Assembly: GCF_004153455.1 (NCBI RefSeq)
Contig: NZ_SDQE01000001.1
Location: forward strand, 248,001-312,000
Source of the DNA: Allopusillimonas ginsengisoli
Lineage (GTDB): Bacteria; Pseudomonadota; Gammaproteobacteria; Burkholderiales; Burkholderiaceae_B
Direction of reading: 5' to 3'
Length of the DNA: 64,000 bases
Below, piece by piece: positions 8,307 through 16,430 of this stretch. The translations under genes were made by a program, and so were the position numbers. How positions within the stretch are numbered: position 1 is the stretch's first letter; each line of letters opens with the position of its first letter. The notes below the pieces were generated by a model that was given only the letters and a program-made list of their open reading frames with translations, had not been told where the DNA came from and did not search any database.

Positions 8307-9055
8307 GCCGCCTCCGCCGCGACCGCTGGATGTTCTTCCCGCGGCTTGGCGTTCAGCGGCCGGGTCGAGAATAGTTCCAGTAAACGATCGGCAGTGAGTA
8401 CGCGTTTGGGTGGGCCATCGAACAGAACGCTGCGGTTCAATCCAGTGACATGATCTGCCAACCGCGTCACGGCGGCCAGATCATGCTCAACCCAGAAAAC
8501 GGTGATGCCCACTGAACGCCAATTGGCCAGCAAGCGCTCAAAAATCTGCGCGCCCGCTTCGTCCAGGGCTGACATGGGTTCGTCCAGAACCAGCAATGAG
8601 GGCGCCGGCACCAGGGCCTGGGCCAACATGACACGCTGGCGCTCGCCACCGGACAGCGCGCCCATGCGTCGCGAGCGCTTGCCCTGCATGCCCACCTGCG
8701 ATAGCGCCTGATCAATCGCATCGCGATGGCGTTTGGATAATCCGAGAAAAGCGGGACGCCGCTGCGTCATCGCAGCCATGAAATCGTCGACGGTCAGCGG
8801 CAAGCTGCGATCAAATTCCAATGCTTGAGGGACATATCCGATAACGCCTGGCTGGCCAGGCCATTCGAGCTTCACGCTGCCTGAATGCGGCATTTGCCCC
8901 AACAGGGTCTTGATCAGCGAACTCTTGCCCCCGCCATTTGGCCCCGCCAGCACATGAACAGTACCGGCTGTCACCGAAAACGAGACATCGTGCAAGATGA
9001 CGCTGCGCCCCAACCTGAGGTTGACGTCCTGCAGCGCGATTGAAGGCCCGGTCAT
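8303..9055 (-). CDS. Metal ABC transporter ATP-binding protein (ZnuC/MntA type)
   Basis: A 250-residue ABC ATPase. Walker A is GPNGGGKSSLIK near 39-50, the Q-loop is in GYVPQALEFDRSLPLTV, the signature is LSGGERQRVMLAQAL near 139-153, Walker B is LLVLDEPMSALDEAG, and the switch His is in FWVEHDLAAV. It energises import by the adjacent ABC-3 permease. Four-base overlaps at both ends couple it to the receptor gene and to the permease gene. Confidence 0.94.
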   Translation of the reverse strand: MTGPSIALQDVNLRLGRSVILHDVSFSVTAGTVHVLAGPNGGGKSSLIKTLLGQMPHSGSVKLEWPGQPGVIGYVPQALEFDRSLPLTVDDFMAAMTQRRPAFLGLSKRHRDAIDQALSQVGMQGKRSRRMGALSGGERQRVMLAQALVPAPSLLVLDEPMSALDEAGAQIFERLLANWRSVGITVFWVEHDLAAVTRLADHVTGLNRSVLFDGPPKRVLTADRLLELFSTRPLNAKPREEHPAVAAEAA

Positions 9056-10008
9056 GCGCCGGCGTCCTGGATCGCACGCACGACGGTATCCAGATTGCGG
9101 GCGGTTTCGCGTTCGAATTTCTCTTTGGTGTAATCGCCGTAAGAGATGTGCGTCAGCGGATAGAGCCGAACGCCCGTTTCGCGCTGGATGGTGTCCACAT
9201 AGGTGGACGGAAAATCCATTTCGGAGAAAATAACCTTGACGTCCAACTGACGAAGCTGATCGATAGTGGTTTTGAGCTGGGCAGGGCTGGGCTCGATGCC
9301 GTGAGCCGGCTCGACGACCGCAGTGACTTCCAGACCGAATTCGCGCAGAAGATAGTCGTAAGCACCGTGAATGGTGGCGACACGCAGGTCGGCGGCGGGC
9401 GCCTGCGCCAGCCCCGCAAGGGCGTCCGCTCGCAGCTTGCGCAGCTTACGGCCATAGTTGCGCGCATTGCTACGGTAGGTATCGGCATGATCGGGATCAA
9501 GTCCGGCCAGCGCTCTGGCTATCGTGTTGACCTGCGCGATAGACGCAGTGACCGACAGAAAGGTATGAGGGTTGACGACCTTGCCGTCGTCACCGGCACC
9601 GCGTGACGCAGCGCCTGTGGCGCCCAGCAGGGGCACTTGCGCATTGGCTTCGATGATGGGGATGTCGGGTTTGTCGCTGGCGGCAATCATGCGATCGGCA
9701 AAGTCATCGTGTCCGATACCATTGACCACAACCACATCCAGCTCGCCGATGCGCCTGATGTCCTCGGCGCGAGGCTCGTAGGCATGCGGGTTGAACCCCG
9801 CGGGAATCAACGGAACGACATCGGCCTTGTCGCCAACAATATTGGCAACATAACTATAGTAAGGGTGCAGTGTTACGCCGATGCGCAGACGCTCGGCGTG
9901 CGCCATCGACGGATAGGCCAGCACACAAAGCAGACCGGCAAGCCAGACCAGCGCGCCGCGCCGCAGGCGGGATACAAATAGGGAACGAAGATACGAGGGT
10001 AAAGACAT
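9052..10008 (-). CDS. ZnuA-like metal ABC transporter substrate-binding protein
   Basis: A periplasmic receptor of the TroA/ZnuA family. From the ATG at 10008 the signal peptide is well formed (LVWLAGLLCVLAYPSMAHA), followed by LRIGVTLHPYYSYVANIVG. Candidate metal ligands are His in TLHPYY, GFNPHAYEP, VVNPHTFLS and ATIHGAYDYLL, plus acidic residues in IFSEMDFPSTYVD. It lacks the long His-rich loop of many zinc receptors, so Zn, Mn or Fe are all possible. A GTG at 10068 overlapping the previous stop (GTGA) would add 20 residues and fits the overlap pattern of the operon; I prefer the ATG because the signal peptide begins there. Confidence 0.88.
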   Translation of the reverse strand: MSLPSYLRSLFVSRLRRGALVWLAGLLCVLAYPSMAHAERLRIGVTLHPYYSYVANIVGDKADVVPLIPAGFNPHAYEPRAEDIRRIGELDVVVVNGIGHDDFADRMIAASDKPDIPIIEANAQVPLLGATGAASRGAGDDGKVVNPHTFLSVTASIAQVNTIARALAGLDPDHADTYRSNARNYGRKLRKLRADALAGLAQAPAADLRVATIHGAYDYLLREFGLEVTAVVEPAHGIEPSPAQLKTTIDQLRQLDVKVIFSEMDFPSTYVDTIQRETGVRLYPLTHISYGDYTKEKFERETARNLDTVVRAIQDAGA

Positions 10009-10064
10009 GTAGGCCTTGCTGTCATGAATGCCCGAAGGCGGCGAAGCGTCAAAGGGTATGCGGT

Positions 10065-10685
10065 TCACGGCTGGCGTTTCTCACGGGTGACGCTGGCATC
10101 GAATTGCGCAACCAGCTGTTGCCAGCCTGCGCGTATCAACGCAGGCTGCTCCAGGCTTGCGGGAAGCGTTGCCTCTGCACGGCTTAGCCAGATGTCGGGT
10201 TCGCCGGTATCGCTCGCGCCCTGGCCTGCGGCATGATGATGAGCATCGGGCAGTTGAGCCCCCTTTTCCGGCACAAGCAGCAGCATGGAGCCCGCTTCCT
10301 GCAGGCTCGTGCTGAGCCCCACATAGGCGACGTTGACGCCGTCATGGACCCTGTGCCATTGATGAGCACCACGCCTGAGTGCACTGGCATCCTGTGTGAA
10401 AGGGGGAAGGTAGAGCGCCTGGAGCTGAGAAATGGTCGGAAGCGTTGCGCCGCCCGCGTCAAGAATTTCGGACAATGCCACGCGCAAATCGGCGAAGATG
10501 CCCTGCTCGGCCGGGCTGAGCGACCTGCGCGCATCGATCTGATGCGCCGCCAGCGTACTTGCAACCTCAGGCGCTGCGCGCCATGCGATGAACAAGCCTG
10601 CCAAGCCCAGAATGCACGCGCAGAGCAAACCTATCAATAGCGTTTCGTGTCCTGCGCCAGCAGGCCTGATCACCTGTGTCGTCAT
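10065..10685 (-). CDS. Single-pass membrane protein of a metal-transport operon (DUF6162-like)
   Basis: A 206-residue protein with one N-terminal transmembrane segment (about 17-35, LIGLLCACILGLAGLFIAW) and a periplasmic domain. A His-containing patch (DAHHHAAG) lies near 150. I assign it tentatively to the DUF6162 type found beside PepSY and metal ABC genes; no catalytic motif is visible. Overlaps of four bases with both neighbours tie it to the transporter, suggesting a role in metal delivery or reduction at the membrane. Confidence 0.65.
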   Translation of the reverse strand: MTTQVIRPAGAGHETLLIGLLCACILGLAGLFIAWRAAPEVASTLAAHQIDARRSLSPAEQGIFADLRVALSEILDAGGATLPTISQLQALYLPPFTQDASALRRGAHQWHRVHDGVNVAYVGLSTSLQEAGSMLLLVPEKGAQLPDAHHHAAGQGASDTGEPDIWLSRAEATLPASLEQPALIRAGWQQLVAQFDASVTREKRQP

Positions 10686-11023
10686 GGGGAGATTTCAGTA
10701 TGATCGATCTCGACAATATGGCCTGGCCCTGCGTCGAACAGTACGTAAAAATCCTTGTCCGGGCGCGGAAACTTGATGCTGGAGTTCTGATCCAGCTTGC
10801 CGGGCACCAGGATTTCCTCGTCGTAGGAAATGACGTCCAGGGTAACGCCAGGCGCGCCGCTGCCGTCGGAGAACCCGCCTTTGCACTGGATGGTATCGTC
10901 AGCTACTTGCTCGCAGCTGGCCATGGGGTTGTGGGCGGCAGCAAGCGGTGCAAAGCACAGCAGGCTGGCCAGCGCCAGCGGCCGGCAAACGGCAATAACC
11001 CGCGCTGTAGACTGGATGAACAT
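10682..11023 (-). CDS. Small secreted protein of the metal-transport operon
   Basis: A 113-residue protein with a clear signal peptide (LALASLLCFAPLAAAH) and a mature part of about 80 residues. Two cysteines flank a short acidic segment (SCEQVADDTIQCKGGFSDGSG), and it ends with DAGPGHIVEIDHTEISP. I do not recognise a named domain. The paired Cys and the single-His N-terminus of the mature form (AHNPMA) could form a metal or disulfide site, which is inference. It starts one base after the upstream stop and overlaps the next gene by four bases. Confidence 0.65.
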   Translation of the reverse strand: MFIQSTARVIAVCRPLALASLLCFAPLAAAHNPMASCEQVADDTIQCKGGFSDGSGAPGVTLDVISYDEEILVPGKLDQNSSIKFPRPDKDFYVLFDAGPGHIVEIDHTEISP

Positions 11024-11596
11024 TTAGCGACCTCCTTTGCGTAGCCACGCAACCGTTGCGGGCGAGGCGGTTTCGAGCGGTAGACTGGTATGGTGCACGG
11101 AGCCATCCCAGCCCTCGGCGGTCAGCCAGAGCATGGAGTCGGCGGTCGTGCGATTGGGAATAGGAACACTGGCTGTTTGCCGATACGGGCTGCCAAAAAA
11201 CAGCGCGCCGGCCGTACGTAGGTTGCGTGGTTTGCCCACACGCAGGTAGACCGCCCGGATTTCCTCAATGCAGTCGTCGCACAGCGCAAGCGAGAAAGTT
11301 TTCATGTAGCCGGCGGGACCATCCAGCTGGGGCGGCTCAACGCGCATTTCCGCCAGGCGCAGCGTCCATGGACCAACCTGCTGCTCTCCGATAATGCGCT
11401 GCCCAAGCCCGAGCGTCCCCTGGAATAACGCTTGGTCCTGGAAATAACGAGGCATGAATACGACAGGCAGCACCAGCGCCAGGGCACTGAGGTGAAACCG
11501 CCATCGCTTCCACCGTGGGACAGGAGCCTGCACGCGCGTTGCCGCGGAACGGCGGGCGGCGGGATGCGGGCGTTGATCGAGCATGGTCTTACTCAT
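11024..11596 (-). CDS. Membrane-anchored protein of the metal-transport operon, unknown function
   Basis: From the ATG at 11596 this is a 190-residue protein with one membrane segment near 33-50 (RFHLSALALVLPVVFMPRYF) and a periplasmic domain carrying a CDDC motif (SLALCDDCIEEIRAVYLRVGKP). The ATG lies inside the end of the PepSY gene (8-base overlap, ATGAGTAA), a strong sign of translational coupling. CDDC could bind metal or be redox-active; this is inference. The open frame extends 15 codons further upstream inside the PepSY gene, which I consider untranslated. Confidence 0.65.
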   Translation of the reverse strand: MSKTMLDQRPHPAARRSAATRVQAPVPRWKRWRFHLSALALVLPVVFMPRYFQDQALFQGTLGLGQRIIGEQQVGPWTLRLAEMRVEPPQLDGPAGYMKTFSLALCDDCIEEIRAVYLRVGKPRNLRTAGALFFGSPYRQTASVPIPNRTTADSMLWLTAEGWDGSVHHTSLPLETASPATVAWLRKGGR

Positions 11597-12833
11597 GACG
11601 GCCCTCCAGGCGCAGGGTATCCGCCGCGACAGGCTGGGCATGAACTGAAGGCGGAGAATGGCGCGCCCGCGCGCTGCGGGATGGCCCGCGGATTGCGGCA
11701 GCGGTTTCTTTGATGGTGCGTTTGGTCCATATCATCATTCCGGAAAACACCATCATGGTGAGCAACACGCCGAAAAAGAAATAGACCAGCTTGAGCCATA
11801 GGCCGGCGAAATCGCCGGTATGCAGTGGCCGCATGGATTCTGTGAACAGTTCAAGTCCTGAGCGGTCGGACACCCGGCGAGTGTTTTCGACCGCACCGGT
11901 ATAAGGATTGATGCTGAGCGTTTCGAACAGCAGAGGATAGCTGCCACGCCCCCCCACCTCGTAGTGGCTGAAAGCATTGCCTGGAAGGCTCACGAAAGAG
12001 GGCTTGAGATCGGGGAAGGTTTCGTGAGCGATCTCGGCAGCGCGATCGAGGCTGATGATCGGCTTAGGCTCACCTGGCCTGATGTCTGGGACATCTGCCC
12101 GCGCGACCACCGGCGGCACACCTTCGGTGGAGAAGGAAATGTGGAAATCGAACAGAATCGCCCTCGTGAGAAACCAGATGGATGTGATGGCGATAATAGC
12201 GATAAATGGAATGGACCAAATGCCGGCAAGACGGTGAAAATCGCCCCAGAAGATGCGGGCGCCCTGCCCCACGCGCAGCCTGGGTTTTAAGAACCCGCGC
12301 CAGAACCGCTTGTAGACCACCAGCCCGGTAACGAGCGACCCCAACATGGGAATGGCGAGCAGCGAAACCAGATACCAACCTATACTGAAGCCGCTATTGA
12401 ACGGCATCAACAGCCACCCGTGAAGTGCGCGAACGAACTGGCGAAAATCAAAACCCGATTCTTCTCCCTGTATATGGCCGGTATAGGGATTGACATAAAG
12501 CGCCGCTGACCGTGCATCTGGATAGCTGACTCGCACGGTGAGCGCGAACTGAGACTTTACGGGCCTGGAAATGGAGCGAACCACGGCGCCGGGGTGCTCT
12601 TGCGATACCTTGGCGAGGATGGCGTCGTAGCCAAGGAGCGGCGCGTTATCTGACGGCGGATTCGCGCGAACGGCGGGATTGGCCAGCCAGAGGATTTCCT
12701 GGCTGATCGTGGCGATGGAACCTGTGAGGCAGACGAAGAATACGAACACCCAAATGGGAAGCGCAAGCCAGCTATGTACCAGAAACCAAAGCTTGGATCT
12801 GGATTTTTTCCCGGTGGGTTTGGGCGTGGTCAT
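11589..12833 (-). CDS. PepSY-associated membrane protein (PiuB/ferric-reductase-like)
   Basis: A 414-residue inner-membrane protein with about four transmembrane helices and two periplasmic PepSY-type segments. The first helix pair starts at WFLVHSWLALPIWVFVFFVCLTGSI (18-42). Conserved PepSY_TM features include RALHGWLLMP, FHRLAGIWSIPFIAII, and the final LYFFFGVLLTMMVFSGMMIW-like helix. Proteins of this family commonly sit in iron-regulated operons and are linked to reduction of imported ferric complexes. It is the first gene of the eight-gene unit, with a Fur-like box 29-41 bases upstream. Confidence 0.88.
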   Translation of the reverse strand: MTTPKPTGKKSRSKLWFLVHSWLALPIWVFVFFVCLTGSIATISQEILWLANPAVRANPPSDNAPLLGYDAILAKVSQEHPGAVVRSISRPVKSQFALTVRVSYPDARSAALYVNPYTGHIQGEESGFDFRQFVRALHGWLLMPFNSGFSIGWYLVSLLAIPMLGSLVTGLVVYKRFWRGFLKPRLRVGQGARIFWGDFHRLAGIWSIPFIAIIAITSIWFLTRAILFDFHISFSTEGVPPVVARADVPDIRPGEPKPIISLDRAAEIAHETFPDLKPSFVSLPGNAFSHYEVGGRGSYPLLFETLSINPYTGAVENTRRVSDRSGLELFTESMRPLHTGDFAGLWLKLVYFFFGVLLTMMVFSGMMIWTKRTIKETAAAIRGPSRSARARHSPPSVHAQPVAADTLRLEGRHE

Positions 12834-12861
12834 GGATGGGCAGAATTATGAGAGTACGATT

Positions 12862-12874
12862 GATAATGATTATT
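12862..12874. promoter_or_regulatory. Fur-like box upstream of the PepSY-metal ABC operon
   Basis: The 13-base element GATAATGATTATT is a 6-1-6 inverted repeat with one mismatch to the Fur half-site consensus GATAAT-n-ATTATC. It lies 29 bases before the PepSY ATG in a short AT-rich patch of an otherwise GC-rich region. It also falls in the gap to the divergent lipoprotein gene at 12937. Fur binding is inference from the match; Zur consensus (GTTATAATATAAC type) fits less well. Confidence 0.68.
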
Positions 12875-12936
12875 GTTTGATTGTACATTTTTCTACGCTT
12901 GCGTCGAATAATACAGGCAGTATCATCAAGGGTTAA

Positions 12937-13677
12937 ATGTTTACACGTTGCAACGTCCGGATGACTCTCCCCCCACTGCGGCACTGTGCCGACCCATACC
13001 CATGCTGGCCAGGCAGGCAGCAGTTGTTCCCGTCAAAGGCGCCGAATTCAGCCGTCCGCTCCCCGCGCAATGCCCCGTCCACCGGCCTCTCGCACCCCTG
13101 GCTGCGTATTGCCACCGGCGCTGCGGCCGTTTTTCTGATGGCTGGTTGCGCGACAACCCCGCCGAGTAATCCAGAAAACATCTGTGAAATTTTCCGGGAA
13201 AAATCAGGGTGGCATAAGGCAGCCGCCAAAACACAGCGCAAATGGGGCGTGCCGCCGCAGGTTACGTTGGCGGTCGTTTATCAGGAATCCAGTTTCCGGC
13301 ACGACGCTCTGCCACCACGCCGCTACCTGCTTGGGTTTATTCCCTGGGGCCGCGTCAGTTCTGCCTATGGCTACGCACAGGCCAAAGACGAAACCTGGGC
13401 TGATTACCAGCGCGAAGCGGGCGGCTGGTTTGCCAGCCGCGATAACTTCAGCGATGCGCTGGATTTCATGGGCTGGTATATGGACAAGGCACAGCGCCTG
13501 AATGGCACCTCCAAATGGGATGCCTACGGCCAATATCTGAATTACCACGAAGGCTGGACGGGCTACCGACAGCGCAGCTACGACCGCAAGCCCTGGCTGA
13601 AACGCGTGGCCGCTGGCGTACAGAAACGGGCAGAACGCTTCGGTGCACAATATCGAAGCTGCAAAAATAATCTCTAG
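12937..13677 (+). CDS. Lipoprotein with lytic-transglycosylase (SLT) fold
   Basis: The frame encodes 246 residues. A hydrophobic segment ending in a lipobox (AAAVFLMAGC) lies at about 61-70, so the first ~50 residues are probably not part of the export signal; no better ATG, GTG or TTG start is present. The mature part carries an SLT-type active-site block (AVVYQESSFRHDA, catalytic Glu) and SAYGYAQAKDETWADYQ, as in lytic transglycosylases that cut peptidoglycan glycan strands. Localisation to the outer membrane is inferred from the lipobox. The start is uncertain; an ATG at 12961 is an alternative. Confidence 0.82.
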   Translation: MFTRCNVRMTLPPLRHCADPYPCWPGRQQLFPSKAPNSAVRSPRNAPSTGLSHPWLRIATGAAAVFLMAGCATTPPSNPENICEIFREKSGWHKAAAKTQRKWGVPPQVTLAVVYQESSFRHDALPPRRYLLGFIPWGRVSSAYGYAQAKDETWADYQREAGGWFASRDNFSDALDFMGWYMDKAQRLNGTSKWDAYGQYLNYHEGWTGYRQRSYDRKPWLKRVAAGVQKRAERFGAQYRSCKNNL

Positions 13678-13711
13678 CGCAGCGTCGCAATCTAAAAGGA
13701 AATTGCCCCAA

Positions 13712-14614
13712 ATGACGCAACAAAAACTGACAGTCGGCATGATAGGCGTGGGCCTGATGGGCCATGGCATCGCGTCCAATATTGCACGGCATGGCCACCG
13801 CCTGATTATTCTTGAACATGCTGGCAACCAGCCCATCAACGATCTGCTGGCTGCGGGCGCGAACGTTGTCAGTTCACCCGCCGCCGTGGCCCAGGCATCC
13901 GACGTGGTCATCCTGTGCCTGACCGGCAGCCCACAGGTAGAAGCGGTGGCTGGCGATGCCGGCGGCCTGCTCGAAGGCATGCATCCTGGCCTGCTGATCG
14001 TCGATTGCTCAACGGCGCTGCCGTCTTCCACACTGAAGGTTGCACAGTCGATAGAAGCCGCCGGCGGGCGATATATCGACGCGCCCATGACACGCACGCC
14101 CAAAGAAGCGGCACAAGGTCGATTGAATCTCATTGTGGGTGGTGACGCCCAGATACTGGAAACGGTTAGCCCGCTGCTGCGCTGTTTTGCGGAAAGCATT
14201 GTGCACGCTGGCCCGGTGGGCGCAGGCCACCAAATGAAGCTGATCCACAATTTCGTGTCACTGGGATTTTCGGCCGTGCTGGCGGAAGCGGCCGCCTGCG
14301 CACAAAAAGCCGGCATCAATCCTGACACGATGGTGGACATACTCGCCACAGGCGGTGGAGGTGGCGTGGTGCTGGATCGTCTCAAGCCTTATATCACCGG
14401 CAAAGATGAATCGGGCATGCGGTTTTCGCTGGCCAATGCGGTCAAGGATATGACTTACTACACCACGATGGCGGAAGAAATGGGCGCTTCGCACGTCACC
14501 GCGCAGGCAGTGCGGGCGTCATTCGAGTTTGGCGTGCACGCGCGATCGCCTGATGCGACAGTGCCAACGCTGATTGACATACTGGCCAACGCACGGGCTG
14601 GGGAAAAAAGCTGA
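13712..14614 (+). CDS. NAD(P)-dependent 3-hydroxyisobutyrate-dehydrogenase-family oxidoreductase
   Basis: A 300-residue beta-hydroxyacid dehydrogenase. The Rossmann fingerprint GVGLMGHGIASN is at 12-23, the substrate region STALPSSTL follows, and YIDAPMTRTPKEAAQGRLNLIVGGD contains the family's substrate-binding stretch. GAGHQMKLIHNF near 170-181 holds the catalytic Lys. Members reduce or oxidise 3-hydroxyisobutyrate, tartronate semialdehyde or related acids; the substrate is not determined here. The frame opens at 13643, but the ATG at 13712 is preceded by AAAGGAAA and begins the Rossmann strand. Confidence 0.9.
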   Translation: MTQQKLTVGMIGVGLMGHGIASNIARHGHRLIILEHAGNQPINDLLAAGANVVSSPAAVAQASDVVILCLTGSPQVEAVAGDAGGLLEGMHPGLLIVDCSTALPSSTLKVAQSIEAAGGRYIDAPMTRTPKEAAQGRLNLIVGGDAQILETVSPLLRCFAESIVHAGPVGAGHQMKLIHNFVSLGFSAVLAEAAACAQKAGINPDTMVDILATGGGGGVVLDRLKPYITGKDESGMRFSLANAVKDMTYYTTMAEEMGASHVTAQAVRASFEFGVHARSPDATVPTLIDILANARAGEKS

Positions 14615-14747
14615 AACACCCGTCATCGCTTGCTTGCGCCAGCCGCCCGGCCCAGGCCGCATCCTCAGCCCCCAAAGGAAAACAGCGACACCGCCCAGGC
14701 ATTCCGGGTTAAAGCGCGTCGATACACTGCAACAAGGCCGCGCAATA

Positions 14748-15818
14748 TCAGCGGCTGTGCATAGAAAAGAACTGCCATAACAACACTGACGCGCTGGGCC
14801 CGTCTTTGCTGCTGAACTTGAGCTTGCTGTTGCCGCCGCTCCACGCATGACCCACTTCTTTCAGCAAACACAGGCGCACCATGATGCTGTTTCCATTCAG
14901 AAAGTCTTGCCTGACGTATTCGCGATGCGTTCCTTGTGCAAGCACTCGCTCCCTGGACGCTGATGCTGCGTTCAGGTGCGCAAACTGGGCGGCAAGCTGC
15001 CCGGCATTTTGCATCGACACGAGGTGATCGCGCTTGCCATGCAAAATCAGCAACGGCCTGCCGGACGGTGCTGTGCCATGCGCCAACGGGTTTATCAGTT
15101 CGACGGGATCTACCGGGCTTGCCTTGCGCATTGTACGCAACCCCGTTGTGGCATCGTGCGCGTATCCAAGAACTGCCCCCGAATGCATGGCCGTCGCCGC
15201 AAAAACATGAGGGTGCCGCAAGACAACCAAGCCCGCCATGCTTGCGCCGGCTGACAGGCCAGCGACATAAACACGGGTTGCGTCCAGGCGATACCTGCGC
15301 ACGATAGAGGTTGCCAGGCTGGCGATGGCATCCGCTTCCGCCAAACCGTGCTCGGCGTCAGGCTGAAACCAGCGCCAGCACCTCATCGCCTGCACCCGCC
15401 TGGCCTGTTGTGGATAGACGATGACAAACCCCTTCTTGTCGGCCAACTGATTCATGCGCGAACCCAGGGCCATTTCGTAGGGAGATTGCTGGCACCCATG
15501 CAACATGACGATCAATGGCATCTTGGCTACGGGTTGCTTAGCAGGCCGGTATAGCGAATAGGCCATTCGGCCCAACAGTTCCGTGCCGGAGGCAGGCGTG
15601 GCGTAGAGCAAGTCTTGCCAGATGCCTTTTCCAGTGGGCTGTGAAGGCGTCGCAGCTGGTGCTTTAGGTTTGGTATTTGATGCCTGCTTAACGGCTTTGC
15701 GTTTGGCAGGCTTGCGCTGCTTGGGTGTCGTAACACTGACAAGCTTGAGCGCCCGGCGCTGCATCCGGGCCATTCGATGAATGGTGGAAAAAAACAAGCT
15801 GCCAACTTTCCTGGCCAT
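14748..15818 (-). CDS. PHB-depolymerase-family esterase (type 1 catalytic domain)
   Basis: About 356 residues with a basic, Lys/Pro/Ala-rich N-terminal region (residues ~20-60) and then an alpha/beta-hydrolase core. The oxyanion-type block MLHGCQQSPYEMA is near 105-118, and the nucleophile elbow GLSAGASMAGLV holds Ser near 189. The C-terminal segment LCLLKEVGHAWSGGN supplies the catalytic His. This architecture is that of short-chain PHA depolymerases and feruloyl-type esterases. There is no clear signal peptide, and the N-terminus resembles a phasin-like or DNA-binding tail, so an intracellular PHB granule role is possible. A GTG at 15830 is an alternative start. Confidence 0.85.
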   Translation of the reverse strand: MARKVGSLFFSTIHRMARMQRRALKLVSVTTPKQRKPAKRKAVKQASNTKPKAPAATPSQPTGKGIWQDLLYATPASGTELLGRMAYSLYRPAKQPVAKMPLIVMLHGCQQSPYEMALGSRMNQLADKKGFVIVYPQQARRVQAMRCWRWFQPDAEHGLAEADAIASLATSIVRRYRLDATRVYVAGLSAGASMAGLVVLRHPHVFAATAMHSGAVLGYAHDATTGLRTMRKASPVDPVELINPLAHGTAPSGRPLLILHGKRDHLVSMQNAGQLAAQFAHLNAASASRERVLAQGTHREYVRQDFLNGNSIMVRLCLLKEVGHAWSGGNSKLKFSSKDGPSASVLLWQFFSMHSR

Positions 15819-15963
15819 AGGTACCGCCACTGGAAAACAAGAGTATTACCGCTGAAAAACAAGAAGTTATTCAAAAAACAAATTCCGCCACCTATCAAAC
15901 GGGCACATGGCTTTCTGGCGGACTGAGTAGCCACTTTCAGTCACTTTGTTTTTTGGTATCTGA

Positions 15964-16263
15964 TTATTTTGTGTCTGGCTTTTTCGTGTCTGGCTTTTCT
16001 GCCCCTGGTTTTTCTGGCGCCACACGTCGTTTGTCATTCTCTTCATGCGCCTGACCATAATCCCCCGCCCGCCCAAACTGATTGCCTCGTCCATAGTTGC
16101 GCTGATCAACTTCGGCGTCGTCGCCTTGCGGCTGCCGGGGATGGCTGTAGGATTCATCATATTTGTCAGCGTGCGTCGGCCGCTCTGCCGACCCGTGGCG
16201 CGATGCGCTACCCTGCTCCGGCGCTTTGGCTTTGCTGTTCGGTTTCTGCCTGCGATCACTCAT
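15964..16263 (-). CDS. Small hydrophilic, probably disordered protein
   Basis: A 99-residue protein rich in Gly, Asp, Glu, Lys and Arg, with almost no hydrophobic residues, ending in a repeated EKPDTKKPDTK tail. An AGGAG sits nine bases before the ATG at 16263, which decides the start; the open frame further upstream lacks a ribosome-binding site. No known domain is visible. The content resembles small stress-associated disordered proteins, which is only a composition-based guess. Confidence 0.55.
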   Translation of the reverse strand: MSDRRQKPNSKAKAPEQGSASRHGSAERPTHADKYDESYSHPRQPQGDDAEVDQRNYGRGNQFGRAGDYGQAHEENDKRRVAPEKPGAEKPDTKKPDTK

Positions 16264-16430
16264 GGCGCATCTCCTGATTGCCCGGGCTGAAAGATTCGGG
16301 CTTACGTGCAGTGGCAAGCAAACAGCGTGCCCCGGTGGAGAATATGTGCCGAGCGTCAACTGGGCGCCGCCGTGAAAATTTGACAACATTGCGTCCGCCA
16401 AGAGGCGAACACGTTTCTGTGATCTCCGCC

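Noticed and set aside
13204-14385. 393-codon minus-strand open frame opposite the 3-hydroxyisobutyrate-dehydrogenase-like gene
   Set aside because: It is the mirror of a well-supported enzyme and lacks any domain or ribosome-binding site; such long antisense frames are common in GC-rich DNA.
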